A DNA stretch of 54,788 nt from Deltaproteobacteria bacterium (GTDB lineage: Bacteria > Myxococcota_A > Polyangia > Haliangiales > Haliangiaceae). The stretch spans positions 1 through 54,788 of the forward strand of contig JAIOQA010000282.1 of assembly GCA_021413675.1 (NCBI GenBank). The letters are read 5' to 3'. Below the pieces are notes generated by a model that worked only from the letters and a program-made list of their open reading frames with translations, ran no database searches and was not told the DNA's origin. This document shows positions 8,643 to 18,873 of this stretch, piece by piece (the stretch's first letter is position 1; the number at the start of each line of letters is the position of its first letter). The position numbers and the translations under genes are program-made.

Positions 8643-9007
8643 CGTTCCTCTCCGAGCGTGTGAGGCGCTGCCTCCACGCGCTTCTGCAGCTCGCTCCGCT
8701 CGTCTCCGCGCAACAGCGGGAGGCGCGCCAGCAAGCGGCGCGCGCGCACCCGTGGCATCGGCGCGAGCCCGATCGCCATCGGTGCGCCGCACCAGGGTTC
8801 GTCCGGTTCTCGGACGAAGACGAAGGCGACCTCGGCGTCGGTCAGCGCGCGCGCGAGCGCGAGCAACCGCGGCACCGTGGCCGAAAGCACGACCACCCGG
8901 GTGGGAGGCCTTGCCTCACCTGCCCCGGGCAGCTGCGCCGACTCGCCGGCGGCGTGCGCGATCATCGCCGCCTGGACGCCCCAGGGGGCGTCGGCGCGAA
9001 CGATCAC
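8639..9007 (-). CDS. Peptidyl-tRNA hydrolase 2 (PTH2)-like protein
   Basis: 122 residues from a GTG start (MIVRADAPWGVQAAMIAHAAGE). The opening VIVRxDxxxGxxAAxxAHAA matches the first strand and helix of the PTH2 family (bacterial/archaeal peptidyl-tRNA hydrolase II), then RVVVLSATVPRLLALARAL and AEVAFVFVREPD alternate strand/helix as in that fold, and GAPMAIGLAP corresponds to the family's late T-x-A-I-G-x-x-P strand. PTH2 enzymes cleave the ester between peptide and tRNA; several bacterial relatives are uncharacterised, so activity is inferred. The frame stays open 19 codons upstream (SPLYHY just before the GTG) but has no ATG, GTG or TTG. It is coupled to the next gene. Confidence 0.6.
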   Translation of the reverse strand: MIVRADAPWGVQAAMIAHAAGESAQLPGAGEARPPTRVVVLSATVPRLLALARALTDAEVAFVFVREPDEPWCGAPMAIGLAPMPRVRARRLLARLPLLRGDERSELQKRVEAAPHTLGEER

Positions 9008-9381
9008 GTAGTGATAGAGCGGACTCGCGTCCCGTCCCCGTGCGCCGGCGTCAATGCATGCGGCTTAGGTGTGTCCGGACCGCTCGCGGCGCAAGGGCGA
9101 ATCTTGGGACCTCGACGGATCGCGAGAACGGTCGAGCCACGTCTCGATGTCCTGAGGGTCAACCATCGCGCGGCCGTGCGCCGTGCCCACGCCTCGATCG
9201 AGCGCTCGCCCCGCGGCGCCACCGCCCGCCTCCGCGAAGAAGACCAAGGCGGTCGCGCCCGCACCGCATCCCCCCGTGGTCGCGCCAGCCACCGCCGCGC
9301 CCGCGACCGCCGACCCGCCGCCGCCGCCGCCGTCCGAGGGCAAAGGAACGATCATCAACTGCTACGGGTAGCGAAACCGCA
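9008..9381. other. Region without a convincing gene
   Basis: About 370 bases between the PTH2-like gene and the end of the S41 protease gene. A plus-strand frame from a GTG at 9183 to a stop at 9371 would encode 62 Ala/Pro-rich residues ending PPPPPPSEGKGTIINCYG; the low complexity makes it doubtful, though a small secreted or linker-like peptide cannot be excluded. Nothing else is recognisable. Confidence 0.4.
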
Positions 9382-11658
9382 TCAGGGCGCCGACCTGATC
9401 GCGGCGACTGCGGCGTCGAGGATTTCGTCCTTGCCCGCGCGGATCCCGGCGATCGTGCGCGAGACCGGGAGCGTTGCTTTCACTCCCTCGAGGTGATGCG
9501 GCGATCCGTCGTGCCGGGTGACGCGCATACCCGTGAAGATCGTCGTACACCCCGTCGGCTCCGCGATCTCGGCGATGTTGCCATTGGTGCCGGCGGTCGC
9601 GGCACCGACGATCGGGAGGTGCTCGGCCTCGACGTAGCCCATCACGGATTCGGCGTAGCTGACGGCGCGCGGTCCGGTCAGGAAGACGAGTTTTCCGGCC
9701 AGGTGAGGCTCCAGCCTTGGCATGTCCCAGCCGAGATGCTCCCAGGTCGTGGGCTCGACGTGGTCAGGGCGGACGACGTGCGCGATGTGCATCCACCTGG
9801 AGGCCTCTGCGTGGGCGATGAGGTGGGAGAGGATCGGGTGCGTGCTGTTCGGGTAGCCGCGCATGTCGAAGACCACGCCGGGCGCGGAAGCCAGCTTGTC
9901 CATCACGGCGTCGATATCAGGCATCGACGCGCGCGCGAGGTCGACGTACCAGATCCCGCCGTCGAGGTGATCGATCGGGGGATGGGAGTAGTCCTCGCTC
10001 GGCCAGTCCGGAGAGCGCGTCAGGCTGACGTCGAACTCGTGGGCGTCGCGACGAAAGCGCGCGATCGACGTGGTTCCTGTGGGGCCGGCGGTCACCTTCG
10101 CGATCGCGCGCACCATCCGCCATTGGGGCGAGCCGCTCACGAGTGCGCTGCGTTCCGCGAGCAAGGCCTCCACCGGGCGCCCATCGATCGACACGAGCAC
10201 ATCACCGCGCTGGACGTGCTCGTCGCCAGTCGCCGTGACGACAAGCTGGCCATCAGCGCTGGCTAGCGCGAGCGGCAGCCGGTCGAGTGACGTTTCGCCA
10301 GGGCAGGTCACGCTTGCGTGTGCGTCCGGGGCCGCAGCGCTCAGCCGCTCCAGCGTCGCGACGTGATCGTCCGGCGTCTGGTCGTCGAGCGCGTCAGTCA
10401 GCGCACGATCGAGCTCCTGGTTCCAGTCGGCCTGCACGTCGCCCCAGTACGGCCAGAAGTGCTGCAGCACGTTCCAGACCACGATCACGTCAGCGGTGCT
10501 GCCGATCGTATCGAAGCCAGGACCCACCGCGGCGGCGGTGGTGGTGGCTTGGTTTCGCAGTGCGGCCACGGGGTCGTCACCGAGGGTCTGTTCGCCACGG
10601 CTGTACAACGCGATCGGGACGCGAGCGTGCAGCCCGCTACCCAGATCAACGTCGACCGTCTCCCCTGGCGCTGGACCGTCGTCGAAGAGTTCGCCGGTGA
10701 TCGTCGTCGTCGCGCGGGTGACGCGCAGCGACGACGCGCCGGAGGCCGGGTGGTCGCGGTCGACGTCGATGGTCCACCCGTCGAGCCCAAGATCCTCCTT
10801 ACCGATCCCCGAGTGCCACGCGGCATGCGGATCCGGCGCCTCGAACCCTGGATCGTTGATCGGGATCGGCTGCCAGGTGCCATCGCGCTCGACCGCGAGT
10901 TCGAGATCGTCGTACCAGATCGTTCCCGGCGAGTTGAACAGCAGCCCGAATGCGAGCGCGGTTGCGTCACCCGAGACGATCCCGGTGATCTCGGCGTCGG
11001 TCCATGTCGTCGCGCGGATCGGTCGCTCGTCCATGTTCTCGAAGAACCCGACACCCGACCCGCCCGCGCGGTCGACGCGCAGCCACATCTTTCCCTGGCC
11101 CCCGCCCGCGACCCGCAACTTGCCGCGGAGGCGGACCCGGGCGCCCCGGAACGGCGTGGCATCGACGGTCTGCACCATCGACCCGAACAACGACGCGGGC
11201 GCCAGGACCGTGCGCGCGCGGTGCCGGCGCTTGCTCTGGTAGGCGCTGACGATCGTGGAGTCCCCGTAGCCGAGGTGCTCCCACGCGACCACGTCGAGCC
11301 CGCTGGTATCCGGTGGATGAAGCTCTGCGGGCGCGGCGAGGGTCGAACCGGTGGCACCGATGCGCATCGTCGGTGCGATCGGCGCGAACAGCGCGCGTAG
11401 GTCCTCGCGGAGCTCATCGCTGTCGCGCGCATCGATGACCCGCCGCGCACCGTCGATCGCGAAGCGGTCCCAGTCGATCGCTGCGGCGGCATCGCTGGGA
11501 TGAAACCAGCGCACCACGCCGTAGAGGCGCGCGAACGCGTGGAGGTTGGCCACACGAGGCGGCTCGTGGGGCTTCGGCACCGACGCAGCGTCAGGGCGAG
11601 CCCCGCACGCGCTGGCGAGGGCGGCGGACATCAGGAAGGCGCATCGAGAAAGCTGCAC
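9382..11658 (-). CDS. S41-family peptidase, lipoprotein
   Basis: About 758 residues from the GTG at 11658, chosen because it gives MQLSRCAFLMSAALASACG, a lipoprotein signal with lipobox ASAC; the frame extends upstream to 11733 without a better signal. The N-terminal part (NLHAFARLYGVVRWFHPSDAA) is typical of a group of S41 proteases with extra domains. A jelly-roll-like middle (about 120-320) includes FNSPGTIWYDDLELAVERDG. A PDZ-like segment follows (GDVLVSIDGRPVEALL), then the S41 core: GVVFDMRGYPN, and VSYAESVMGYVEA with the likely nucleophile Ser in YAES. The family cleaves C-terminal tails of envelope proteins; substrate unknown. Probably periplasmic, membrane-anchored. Confidence 0.8.
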   Translation of the reverse strand: MQLSRCAFLMSAALASACGARPDAASVPKPHEPPRVANLHAFARLYGVVRWFHPSDAAAAIDWDRFAIDGARRVIDARDSDELREDLRALFAPIAPTMRIGATGSTLAAPAELHPPDTSGLDVVAWEHLGYGDSTIVSAYQSKRRHRARTVLAPASLFGSMVQTVDATPFRGARVRLRGKLRVAGGGQGKMWLRVDRAGGSGVGFFENMDERPIRATTWTDAEITGIVSGDATALAFGLLFNSPGTIWYDDLELAVERDGTWQPIPINDPGFEAPDPHAAWHSGIGKEDLGLDGWTIDVDRDHPASGASSLRVTRATTTITGELFDDGPAPGETVDVDLGSGLHARVPIALYSRGEQTLGDDPVAALRNQATTTAAAVGPGFDTIGSTADVIVVWNVLQHFWPYWGDVQADWNQELDRALTDALDDQTPDDHVATLERLSAAAPDAHASVTCPGETSLDRLPLALASADGQLVVTATGDEHVQRGDVLVSIDGRPVEALLAERSALVSGSPQWRMVRAIAKVTAGPTGTTSIARFRRDAHEFDVSLTRSPDWPSEDYSHPPIDHLDGGIWYVDLARASMPDIDAVMDKLASAPGVVFDMRGYPNSTHPILSHLIAHAEASRWMHIAHVVRPDHVEPTTWEHLGWDMPRLEPHLAGKLVFLTGPRAVSYAESVMGYVEAEHLPIVGAATAGTNGNIAEIAEPTGCTTIFTGMRVTRHDGSPHHLEGVKATLPVSRTIAGIRAGKDEILDAAVAAIRSAP

Positions 11659-11783
11659 GGTCCGAGCTTCGTCCACCGCGGCCGCGGGTTGCGTGACGCG
11701 CGTCGATCTCTCACGCATAGCTGGTACACACACATGAACGATCGCGTCGGTGATGCCGATTCGGTCGACGCCGCGATCGCGGG

Positions 11784-13058
<1,275 letters not shown>

Positions 13059-13085
13059 GGGCGCACTGTACTAGACTCGCGGCCG

Positions 13086-14297
13086 ATGAACGCCGCGCGC
13101 TTGGGCCGATACCGCCTGGTCGAGCGGCGCGGCGTCGGCGGGATGGGCGAGGTCTGGCACGCGATCGTCGACGGGCCGCGCGGGTTCGAGCAGCACGTCA
13201 TCGTGAAGCGCATCCGGCGCGAGTACGCCGACGAACCGGAGTTCATCGCGCGGCTCGCCGCCGAGGCCCGGGTCTGCGCGCGGCTCGATCACCCGGGGAT
13301 CGTCAAGGTCCACGAGTTCGCCGAGGTCGATGGCGAGCACTACCTCGCGATGGAGATGGTCGATGGCTGGAGCCTCACCGAGGTGCTCGAGGCCGGGCCG
13401 CCGCCGGTGGCGCTCGCGTGCCACGTCGCGGCCGAGGTCGCCGACGCGCTGGCCTACGCGCACGACTTCCAGGACGAGCGCGGTCGCCCGCTCGGGCTGG
13501 TCCACCGCGACGTGAGCCCGGGCAACGTGATGCTGACGCGGCAGGGCGCGGTCAAGCTCGTCGACTTCGGCGTGCACACGATCCGCGATCGCCACCTCGA
13601 CGAGCGCACCCAGACCGGGCGGCTGCTCGGCACCGTCGCGTACATGTCGCCGGAGCAGGCCGACGGGCGCGCCGTCGACGCGCGCAGCGATCAGTTCTCG
13701 CTCGGCGTCGTGCTGCACGAGGCGGTGACCGGGCAGCGGTTGTTTCGCGCTGGCAGCGACCTCGAGACGCTGCGCCGGGTGCGCGAGGCGCAGGTGCCGC
13801 GACCGTCGACGATCCGGCCGGAGGTCGATCGCGAGCTCGATCGCGTGCTGCTGCGCATGCTCGCGCGGGTCCCGGCGGAGCGCTTCCGGTCGTGCGGCGA
13901 GGTCGCGGTGGCGCTGCGGATCGCGGCGCGCCGCGCCGGCGTCGACAGCGCGGCGGTGCGCGCGTACCTCGGCGGGCTCGCGCTCGCGAGCCGCGGCGAC
14001 GCGGGCGGGCTGCCGTCGCGCGCCGCGACCCAGGCCCTGGTCCCCGAGGTGCGGACCCGCTGGCCGTGGCTCGTGAGCGCGGTCATCACGGGGCTCGTCG
14101 CGCTGCCGTACACGCTGCGTGCGTCGAGCTGCGCGGCGCCGCCGCCGGTCGCGCCGGCGCCGATCACGGGGGTGGACGCAGGAGTGGCGCAGTCGCGACC
14201 AGCCGCTGAGCGATCGCCGCCGAGCCCGCAGCCACGGCGGCCACCACCCGGAAGGCCTCGCCGAGCGCTCGCAGGGCCTCGCCCCCGCTGTTCATGA
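13086..14297 (+). CDS. Serine/threonine protein kinase, membrane-anchored
   Basis: 403 residues. Kinase domain residues 8-280: glycine loop GVGGMGEV (16-23), catalytic Lys41 (VIVKRI), HRDVSPGN (140-147, the HRDVSP variant common in myxobacteria), DFG (160-162), MSPEQADG and DQFSLGVVLHE. A single hydrophobic helix at about 325-345 (WLVSAVITGLVALPYTL) anchors it. The short region after the helix is Pro/Arg-rich and low-complexity, and the last 134 bases overlap the convergent gene at 14164-15066. It is divergent from the FHA sigma-54 activator (27 bases), which it probably regulates by phosphorylation. The ATG is preceded by a compact divergent promoter region. Confidence 0.92.
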   Translation: MNAARLGRYRLVERRGVGGMGEVWHAIVDGPRGFEQHVIVKRIRREYADEPEFIARLAAEARVCARLDHPGIVKVHEFAEVDGEHYLAMEMVDGWSLTEVLEAGPPPVALACHVAAEVADALAYAHDFQDERGRPLGLVHRDVSPGNVMLTRQGAVKLVDFGVHTIRDRHLDERTQTGRLLGTVAYMSPEQADGRAVDARSDQFSLGVVLHEAVTGQRLFRAGSDLETLRRVREAQVPRPSTIRPEVDRELDRVLLRMLARVPAERFRSCGEVAVALRIAARRAGVDSAAVRAYLGGLALASRGDAGGLPSRAATQALVPEVRTRWPWLVSAVITGLVALPYTLRASSCAAPPPVAPAPITGVDAGVAQSRPAAERSPPSPQPRRPPPGRPRRALAGPRPRCS

Positions 14298-15066
14298 CCG
14301 CGCTCATCGAGTACGTCGCGTCGTAGCAGATCCAGCCGAAGATCGACGCGCCGAGCAGCCCCCACGGCCACGCCGCGCGCGGGCCGCGCACCAGCGGGCC
14401 GATCACCAGGAGCGGCGTGATCACCGTGATCGCGAGCGTGTCGCCGACCGCGCCGATCACGCCCATCATGCCGAACGGCGAGCCGGCCAGGAGCTGCGGC
14501 GCGTGGATGACCAGCGACGGCACGGTGACCGCCGCCGCCATCACCGCGGTCGCGATCTGCACGCGCCGCGCGCCGGTCCCGGCGCCGACCAGCCCGCCGC
14601 CGGTGGTGATCCACGCCCGGGTCAGGGTCCACGTGCCGAGCACCCCGGCGAGGTTGGCGAGCGCGATCATCGTCAGCTCGACCCAGCGGGCGCCGGGCGC
14701 GTCGATGTCGAAGAGCAGGCTGCGATGGAGGACCGCGTCGCGCAGCACCAGCAGCGCGTAGTTGCCGGCGAGCAAGAGCCAGCCGCGGCACCGCGGATCC
14801 GAGCGGCGGAACGACAGGCCGCCGACGAGGCAGCCGAACAGCGCGACGACCTTGGCGGCGCGGGTCATCGCGTCGATGATCGGCCAGCGCTGATCCTCGC
14901 CCGCGATCGCCGCGACCGCGAGCACGGCGATCGCCGCGGCGATCGGCGCCGCGACCAGGAGCCCGAAGCGCACGCGCGCCACCGGCGCGGGCCGTCGGCT
15001 CGCCAGCGGGATCGTGGCGCTCGTGGTGTCGCGCAGGGGCCGGCGCATCGGGGCGAGCGCGATCAT
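14164..15066 (-). CDS. Multi-pass membrane protein, unknown function
   Basis: 300 residues beginning MIALAPMRRPLRD; the ATG overlaps the TGA of the upstream lipoprotein gene (ATGA at 15063-15066), implying translational coupling. About eight hydrophobic segments are visible, for example FGLLVAAPIAAAIAVLAVAA, VVALFGCLVGGL, WLLLAGNYALLVL, LTMIALANLAGVLG, ITPLLVIGPLV and AWPWGLLGASIFGWIC. No transporter or enzyme motif is recognised. It closes a cluster of three overlapping genes (15872-17497, 15063-15872, this one). Its 3' end overlaps the convergent kinase gene by 134 bases. Confidence 0.65.
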   Translation of the reverse strand: MIALAPMRRPLRDTTSATIPLASRRPAPVARVRFGLLVAAPIAAAIAVLAVAAIAGEDQRWPIIDAMTRAAKVVALFGCLVGGLSFRRSDPRCRGWLLLAGNYALLVLRDAVLHRSLLFDIDAPGARWVELTMIALANLAGVLGTWTLTRAWITTGGGLVGAGTGARRVQIATAVMAAAVTVPSLVIHAPQLLAGSPFGMMGVIGAVGDTLAITVITPLLVIGPLVRGPRAAWPWGLLGASIFGWICYDATYSMSAVMNSGGEALRALGEAFRVVAAVAAGSAAIAQRLVATAPLLRPPP

Positions 15067-15872
15067 TGCACTGTTGCGGTCGTGCAGACGATCGCGACGC
15101 CATCGAGGTAGATCGCACCGAGGCCGAAACCGGGATCGCCGTCGAAGTAGGTGGACAGGCCGCGGCCGAGCTGATCCGCCGGGCAGGCGATCGGCGTGAA
15201 CAGGCTGCCGCCGGCGAGGTCGCCGACGGTCGCGAGCGGGTGGGCGGCGCCGAGGGTCACGGTGTACGGCGCCTGCGGCGCGACCTGGAGCGGCGCGCAC
15301 TGGAGCTCGAGCTGATCGATGATCGCGCCGGCGCGGCCGGCGAGCCCGACGAGCACCTCGCCGTCGGCGCAGTCGCGCGACCACGCGGTGTCCCCGGCGA
15401 GCGGGCTGCCGTGCTCGGGCAGGTCGGTGGTCGGCGTGCCGGTGGTGAGCGTCGGCGGGGTCGCGGTGAGGATCAGCGGGCGGCACGCGCCCCAGATCGG
15501 CCCGTGGTAGAGGTCTGTGCCCCGCAGCCGGCCGCGGAGGCCGGTGAGCACCTGGCCCGCGGGGCAGATGTCGTTGGCGAGGGTGCTGCCGACGCTGGTG
15601 GTGTGGCCCGCGTAGGCGGTCGGCGTCGTGCCGAACAGCGTGACCGCGAGCGCGCCGGCGTCGGCGAGCGCCGCGTCGACCGAGGCGTCGGCGGTGGCGT
15701 CAGGCGCGGGCTCCGCGGGCGCCGCGTCGGGGATGAGCATGGCGTCGCTCGGCGCGGCGTCGATCGCCGCGGTGGCGTCGACGCGGCCCGGCGCGGGATC
15801 GTTGGCGCCGGCAGCGCAGGCCGCGAGCGCACCGAGCAGCAACGCGAGGAGACGACCGGATGCGCGCGCCAT
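15063..15872 (-). CDS. Secreted lipoprotein with repeated Cys/Gly-rich surface domain
   Basis: 269 residues. MARASGRLLALLLGALAACAAG is a lipoprotein signal (lipobox LAAC), followed by an Ala/Asp/Pro linker to about residue 85. The mature part repeats a motif of the form C-P-(A/D)-x-(E/Q)-x-L-x-G-L-x-G-R: CPAGQVLTGLRGR, then CADGEVLVGLAGRAGAIID and CPADQLGRGLS. This is a recurrent module in myxobacterial secreted proteins with no known activity. The start ATG overlaps the upstream TGA (15872), and its stop overlaps the next ATG, so all three genes are coupled. Outer-membrane or surface location is inferred. Confidence 0.65.
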   Translation of the reverse strand: MARASGRLLALLLGALAACAAGANDPAPGRVDATAAIDAAPSDAMLIPDAAPAEPAPDATADASVDAALADAGALAVTLFGTTPTAYAGHTTSVGSTLANDICPAGQVLTGLRGRLRGTDLYHGPIWGACRPLILTATPPTLTTGTPTTDLPEHGSPLAGDTAWSRDCADGEVLVGLAGRAGAIIDQLELQCAPLQVAPQAPYTVTLGAAHPLATVGDLAGGSLFTPIACPADQLGRGLSTYFDGDPGFGLGAIYLDGVAIVCTTATVQ

Positions 15873-17497
15873 CAGTTCACCGGCGGGATGTCGAACGCGT
15901 CCCACGCGGGCGTGTGGTTGTGCTCGCCGGGTGGCTGGTTCCACAGGTACAGCGCGGGGTAGGTCGCGATGCTGCCGGTCGCGTCGACGGTGATCGGCGC
16001 GACGTACAGCTGCGGCACGCCCGCGGCCGCGCGCGTCGACGAGAACGTCAGCCAGTAGTAGGTCACGCCATCGACGGTCGCGGTCGCCGGCGACCACTTC
16101 GGCCAGGTGTTGTGCACGCCCGGGCTGGCGGCGGCGCTGCAACCGAGCGGATCGTTGGCGGCCAGGCGCTTGGGGGTGCCGCCGGTGGCGGGCACGACGA
16201 ACACCTCGCTCAGCGGGTTGTTGTACGGGTTGTCGGTGCCGCCGACGCGCACGAACGCGATCAGCTTGTCGTCGGCGGAGAACGCCGCGTAGTGCTCGGT
16301 GTACGCCGGGTCGCTGGCGCCGGGCAGCGGCGTCGCGGTGCCGCCGACGCCGCCGTTGAACGGCACCGTGTAGATGTCGCCGTGCGCGTCGTCGAGGTTC
16401 ATGCCGCTGGTGACCAGCGGTCCCGACGAGTACGCGATCGTCTTGCCGTCATGGCTCCACGCCGCCGCGCCGGCCTGGCCGATGTCGCCGTCGCGCGTCA
16501 CCACGCCCCAGCCCTCGTTCTGCACCGTCGAGGCGGCCTCGAGATCGGTCCAGACGATCTCCGGCCGGTTCGCGACCGGGAACATCGACAACATCTTGTG
16601 GTCGCCGTCGGCCCAGTGCCCGGGCGAGAACAGCGGCGCCTCCTGGTTCGGGTTGCGCGCGAGCAGGGTCAGCGCGGATGGCGTCAGGAACGGCGGCTGG
16701 GTCGCGAGGCCATCGACCGAGCGGACCTCGACGTGGGTGTAGTCGCCGCGGACCCGATCGGTCGCCGCCGAGAACGCGACGTACTTGCCGTCGGGCGTCG
16801 AGCTGTGGCACCCGACGCAGACCACGTCGCCGCCGACGTTCGACGGCCCGAGCACCGGTGCGACGGTCTCGTCGCCCATGCGGAAGCCCTTGAACGCGGT
16901 CACCGAGTTGTTGCCGCCGTTGGTCCAGTAGACGATCGTCCCCGACGCCACCGCCGGCGCGATCCGGAAGTTGCCGTACGATCCGATGAGCGGCGCGCCG
17001 ACCAGCGCCGAGCCGTTCCACCGCCCGCTGCGCACCGAGAAGCTGATCGGTTGATCGACGAGCGTGTCGTTCATCGCCGCCCAGATCGCCGCCGGGATCG
17101 TCCAGGTCGTCGACTGGGTGTATGCGACGAGGTCGTGGTCGATCGACGCGACGTGGAGCCGGACCTCGAACAGGTTCTCGCCCGCGGTCGGGGTCATCAC
17201 GAACCGCAGCCGCAGGAAGTGGGCGGGCAGCAGCGAGCCGGCGACCGGCTCGGTGAGGCACGGCCCGCCGGCGCCGCCCGTCGAGGGATTGCCGAACGCG
17301 CCGGGCGCGCCGGCCGGCACGCCCGGGTCGAGGATCGGATCGACGGGAAACACGACGCGCGGCGCGGGGGCGTCGGCGACGGTCACGAGCGCGTCGGCGG
17401 TCGGGGCGTCGCGGCCCGGATCGGACATCACCGACGGCCCGCATGCGGCGGCCAGCGCGATCGCGCCGAGAGAGAGCAGAGGCAACGGCTCGGACAT
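15872..17497 (-). CDS. TolB/PD40-type beta-propeller lipoprotein with a CxxCH heme site
   Basis: 541 residues. The ATG at 17497 gives MSEPLPLLSLGAIALAAACG, a lipoprotein signal with lipobox AAAC; a TTG at 17515 is weaker. The body has TolB/WD40-like propeller blades such as AWSHDGKTIAYSSG, HYAAFSADDKLIAFVRVGG and VTYYWLTFSSTR. A c-type heme attachment motif CVGCH sits at about residue 225 (VVCVGCHSSTPDGKYVAFSA), right at the start of a blade. I infer a periplasmic or surface heme-bearing propeller, perhaps electron transfer or sensing; no enzyme can be named. First gene of an overlapping three-gene unit. Confidence 0.75.
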   Translation of the reverse strand: MSEPLPLLSLGAIALAAACGPSVMSDPGRDAPTADALVTVADAPAPRVVFPVDPILDPGVPAGAPGAFGNPSTGGAGGPCLTEPVAGSLLPAHFLRLRFVMTPTAGENLFEVRLHVASIDHDLVAYTQSTTWTIPAAIWAAMNDTLVDQPISFSVRSGRWNGSALVGAPLIGSYGNFRIAPAVASGTIVYWTNGGNNSVTAFKGFRMGDETVAPVLGPSNVGGDVVCVGCHSSTPDGKYVAFSAATDRVRGDYTHVEVRSVDGLATQPPFLTPSALTLLARNPNQEAPLFSPGHWADGDHKMLSMFPVANRPEIVWTDLEAASTVQNEGWGVVTRDGDIGQAGAAAWSHDGKTIAYSSGPLVTSGMNLDDAHGDIYTVPFNGGVGGTATPLPGASDPAYTEHYAAFSADDKLIAFVRVGGTDNPYNNPLSEVFVVPATGGTPKRLAANDPLGCSAAASPGVHNTWPKWSPATATVDGVTYYWLTFSSTRAAAGVPQLYVAPITVDATGSIATYPALYLWNQPPGEHNHTPAWDAFDIPPVN

Positions 17498-17651
17498 CCG
17501 TGCTGGCCTCAGCAAGAGCGATGCCGCACGAGGGCTGGAGCCATGTCGACGGGTTGGTGCCCGCGGTGTTGCCGGTTGCCATCACCGGCGCGGTGCGCAC
17601 GCCACGGGCTGCCGACCTGAATGGCGTTGTTTCGTCGGCGATTCGTCGGCG

Positions 17652-18725
17652 CTACGGCGCGCCGAACGTGATCGAGGTCGAGTAGTACGAGCCCTCGGGC
17701 ACCGCCGACGGCGTGATCCCCAGGCTCACGGTGCTGGCGCCGGCGGGCAGCGTGGCCGCGAACGTGTGCGAGGGCACGAGCGCGCCCGGGCACCAGTTGC
17801 GCGGGTTGTTCGTGGTGTTGTGCGTGAAGATCCCGGGGTTGCCGTCGGGGCTGAGCGCGGCGTATGGCGCGCAGTCGATCATCGTGCTGAACGCGCCGAT
17901 CTCCTGGCCGTTCACCGTGACGGTGTCCTGCGTGTACTGGTACTCGTCTCCGCCAGCGGCCGAGCCGTGGCCGCTGACGATCACGGTGACGTGGCCGCTG
18001 ACCGTCGCGCCGGGGTTGGTGAACGTGCCGGTCACAGGGACCGCGGTGGCCGCCACGCCGCCGATCGCGCCGAGGGTCAGGCTTGCGCCGGCGCCGAGCT
18101 CGCCCTTGCTGACCAGATCGACCGAGTACTTGAAGCCGATCGCCGAGAAGTCGGCCGGCTGTCCGGTCGCGTGGCAGGGATCGCCGTCGTACGGGTTCGA
18201 GCCGCCGGCGATGCCGATCCACACGTCGTGCGCGGGATCCGCGAGCGTGTGCGCGTAGGCCGAGATGTCCGCGTCCGGGTAGGTGAGGGTCGCGAGCGGG
18301 CCGCGGCGGTAGTCGCTGAACGGCGTGATGAAGCGGACCAGCTCGACGCGCGGGTCGGTGGGCTGCGGCGTGGCGCCGACCGGCTCGACGAGAAAGAACA
18401 GGCCGCCGAGCCGATCGTAGTTGTCGCACTGCGCGTGATAGGTGATGCGCGCGGCGAGCTGGTCGCCGATCTGCGCCCGCTGCTCGGGCGTCAGCTTCGT
18501 GACGAACTCGGTCCCATGGGTCCACATGACGACGCCGGATGGAGGCGTGTAGTTCGCGGGATCGGTCGAGACGTAGATCCCGAACTGCGGGATCTGGTCG
18601 AAGACCCGGAAGGTGTGCTCGACGAGCGGCGCGTCCGGGCCCGGCGCGGGGGCGTCGGGCGGGGCGCCGCGGCTGCCGCCACATGCGATCATGAATCCGA
18701 CCAGGCAAGCGATCCGCGGGTGCAT
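17652..18725 (-). CDS. Peptide-N-glycosidase F-like secreted lipoprotein
   Basis: 357 residues starting MHPRIACLVGFMIACGG (lipobox MIAC), chosen over an upstream start that would bury the signal. After an Ala/Pro/Asp linker the N-terminal domain reads HTFRVFDQIPQ, VELVRFITPFSDYRRGP, LTYPDADISAYAHTLADPAHDVWIGIAGGSNPY and IGFKYSVDLV, the layout of the PNGase F N-terminal domain. The second domain has VIVSGHGSAAGGDEYQY, TVTVNGQEI, and NPRNWCPG, matching the PNGase F C-terminal domain. The family removes N-linked glycans from glycoproteins. Whether the catalytic acids are kept cannot be settled without alignment. A fragment of a second member lies at 3-263. Confidence 0.7.
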   Translation of the reverse strand: MHPRIACLVGFMIACGGSRGAPPDAPAPGPDAPLVEHTFRVFDQIPQFGIYVSTDPANYTPPSGVVMWTHGTEFVTKLTPEQRAQIGDQLAARITYHAQCDNYDRLGGLFFLVEPVGATPQPTDPRVELVRFITPFSDYRRGPLATLTYPDADISAYAHTLADPAHDVWIGIAGGSNPYDGDPCHATGQPADFSAIGFKYSVDLVSKGELGAGASLTLGAIGGVAATAVPVTGTFTNPGATVSGHVTVIVSGHGSAAGGDEYQYTQDTVTVNGQEIGAFSTMIDCAPYAALSPDGNPGIFTHNTTNNPRNWCPGALVPSHTFAATLPAGASTVSLGITPSAVPEGSYYSTSITFGAP

Positions 18726-18873
18726 GGGAATTCTCGGTAACACCGCGGTTCGCGCGCGCTCAAGCACGTTCTCGACGATCTGCGGTGTTGCTCCGCGCCC
18801 TCGGCGATCGCGACCCGGGTGATGGCAGGAGGCAACACTCGACGCGCCGGTGGATCTCGGGCGTAATCGAGCG

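Noticed and set aside
9183..9371. A 62-residue Ala/Pro-rich plus-strand frame, considered as a small secreted peptide
   Set aside because: Low complexity, no ribosome site or signal peptide and no partner. It is kept only as a note in the gap description.
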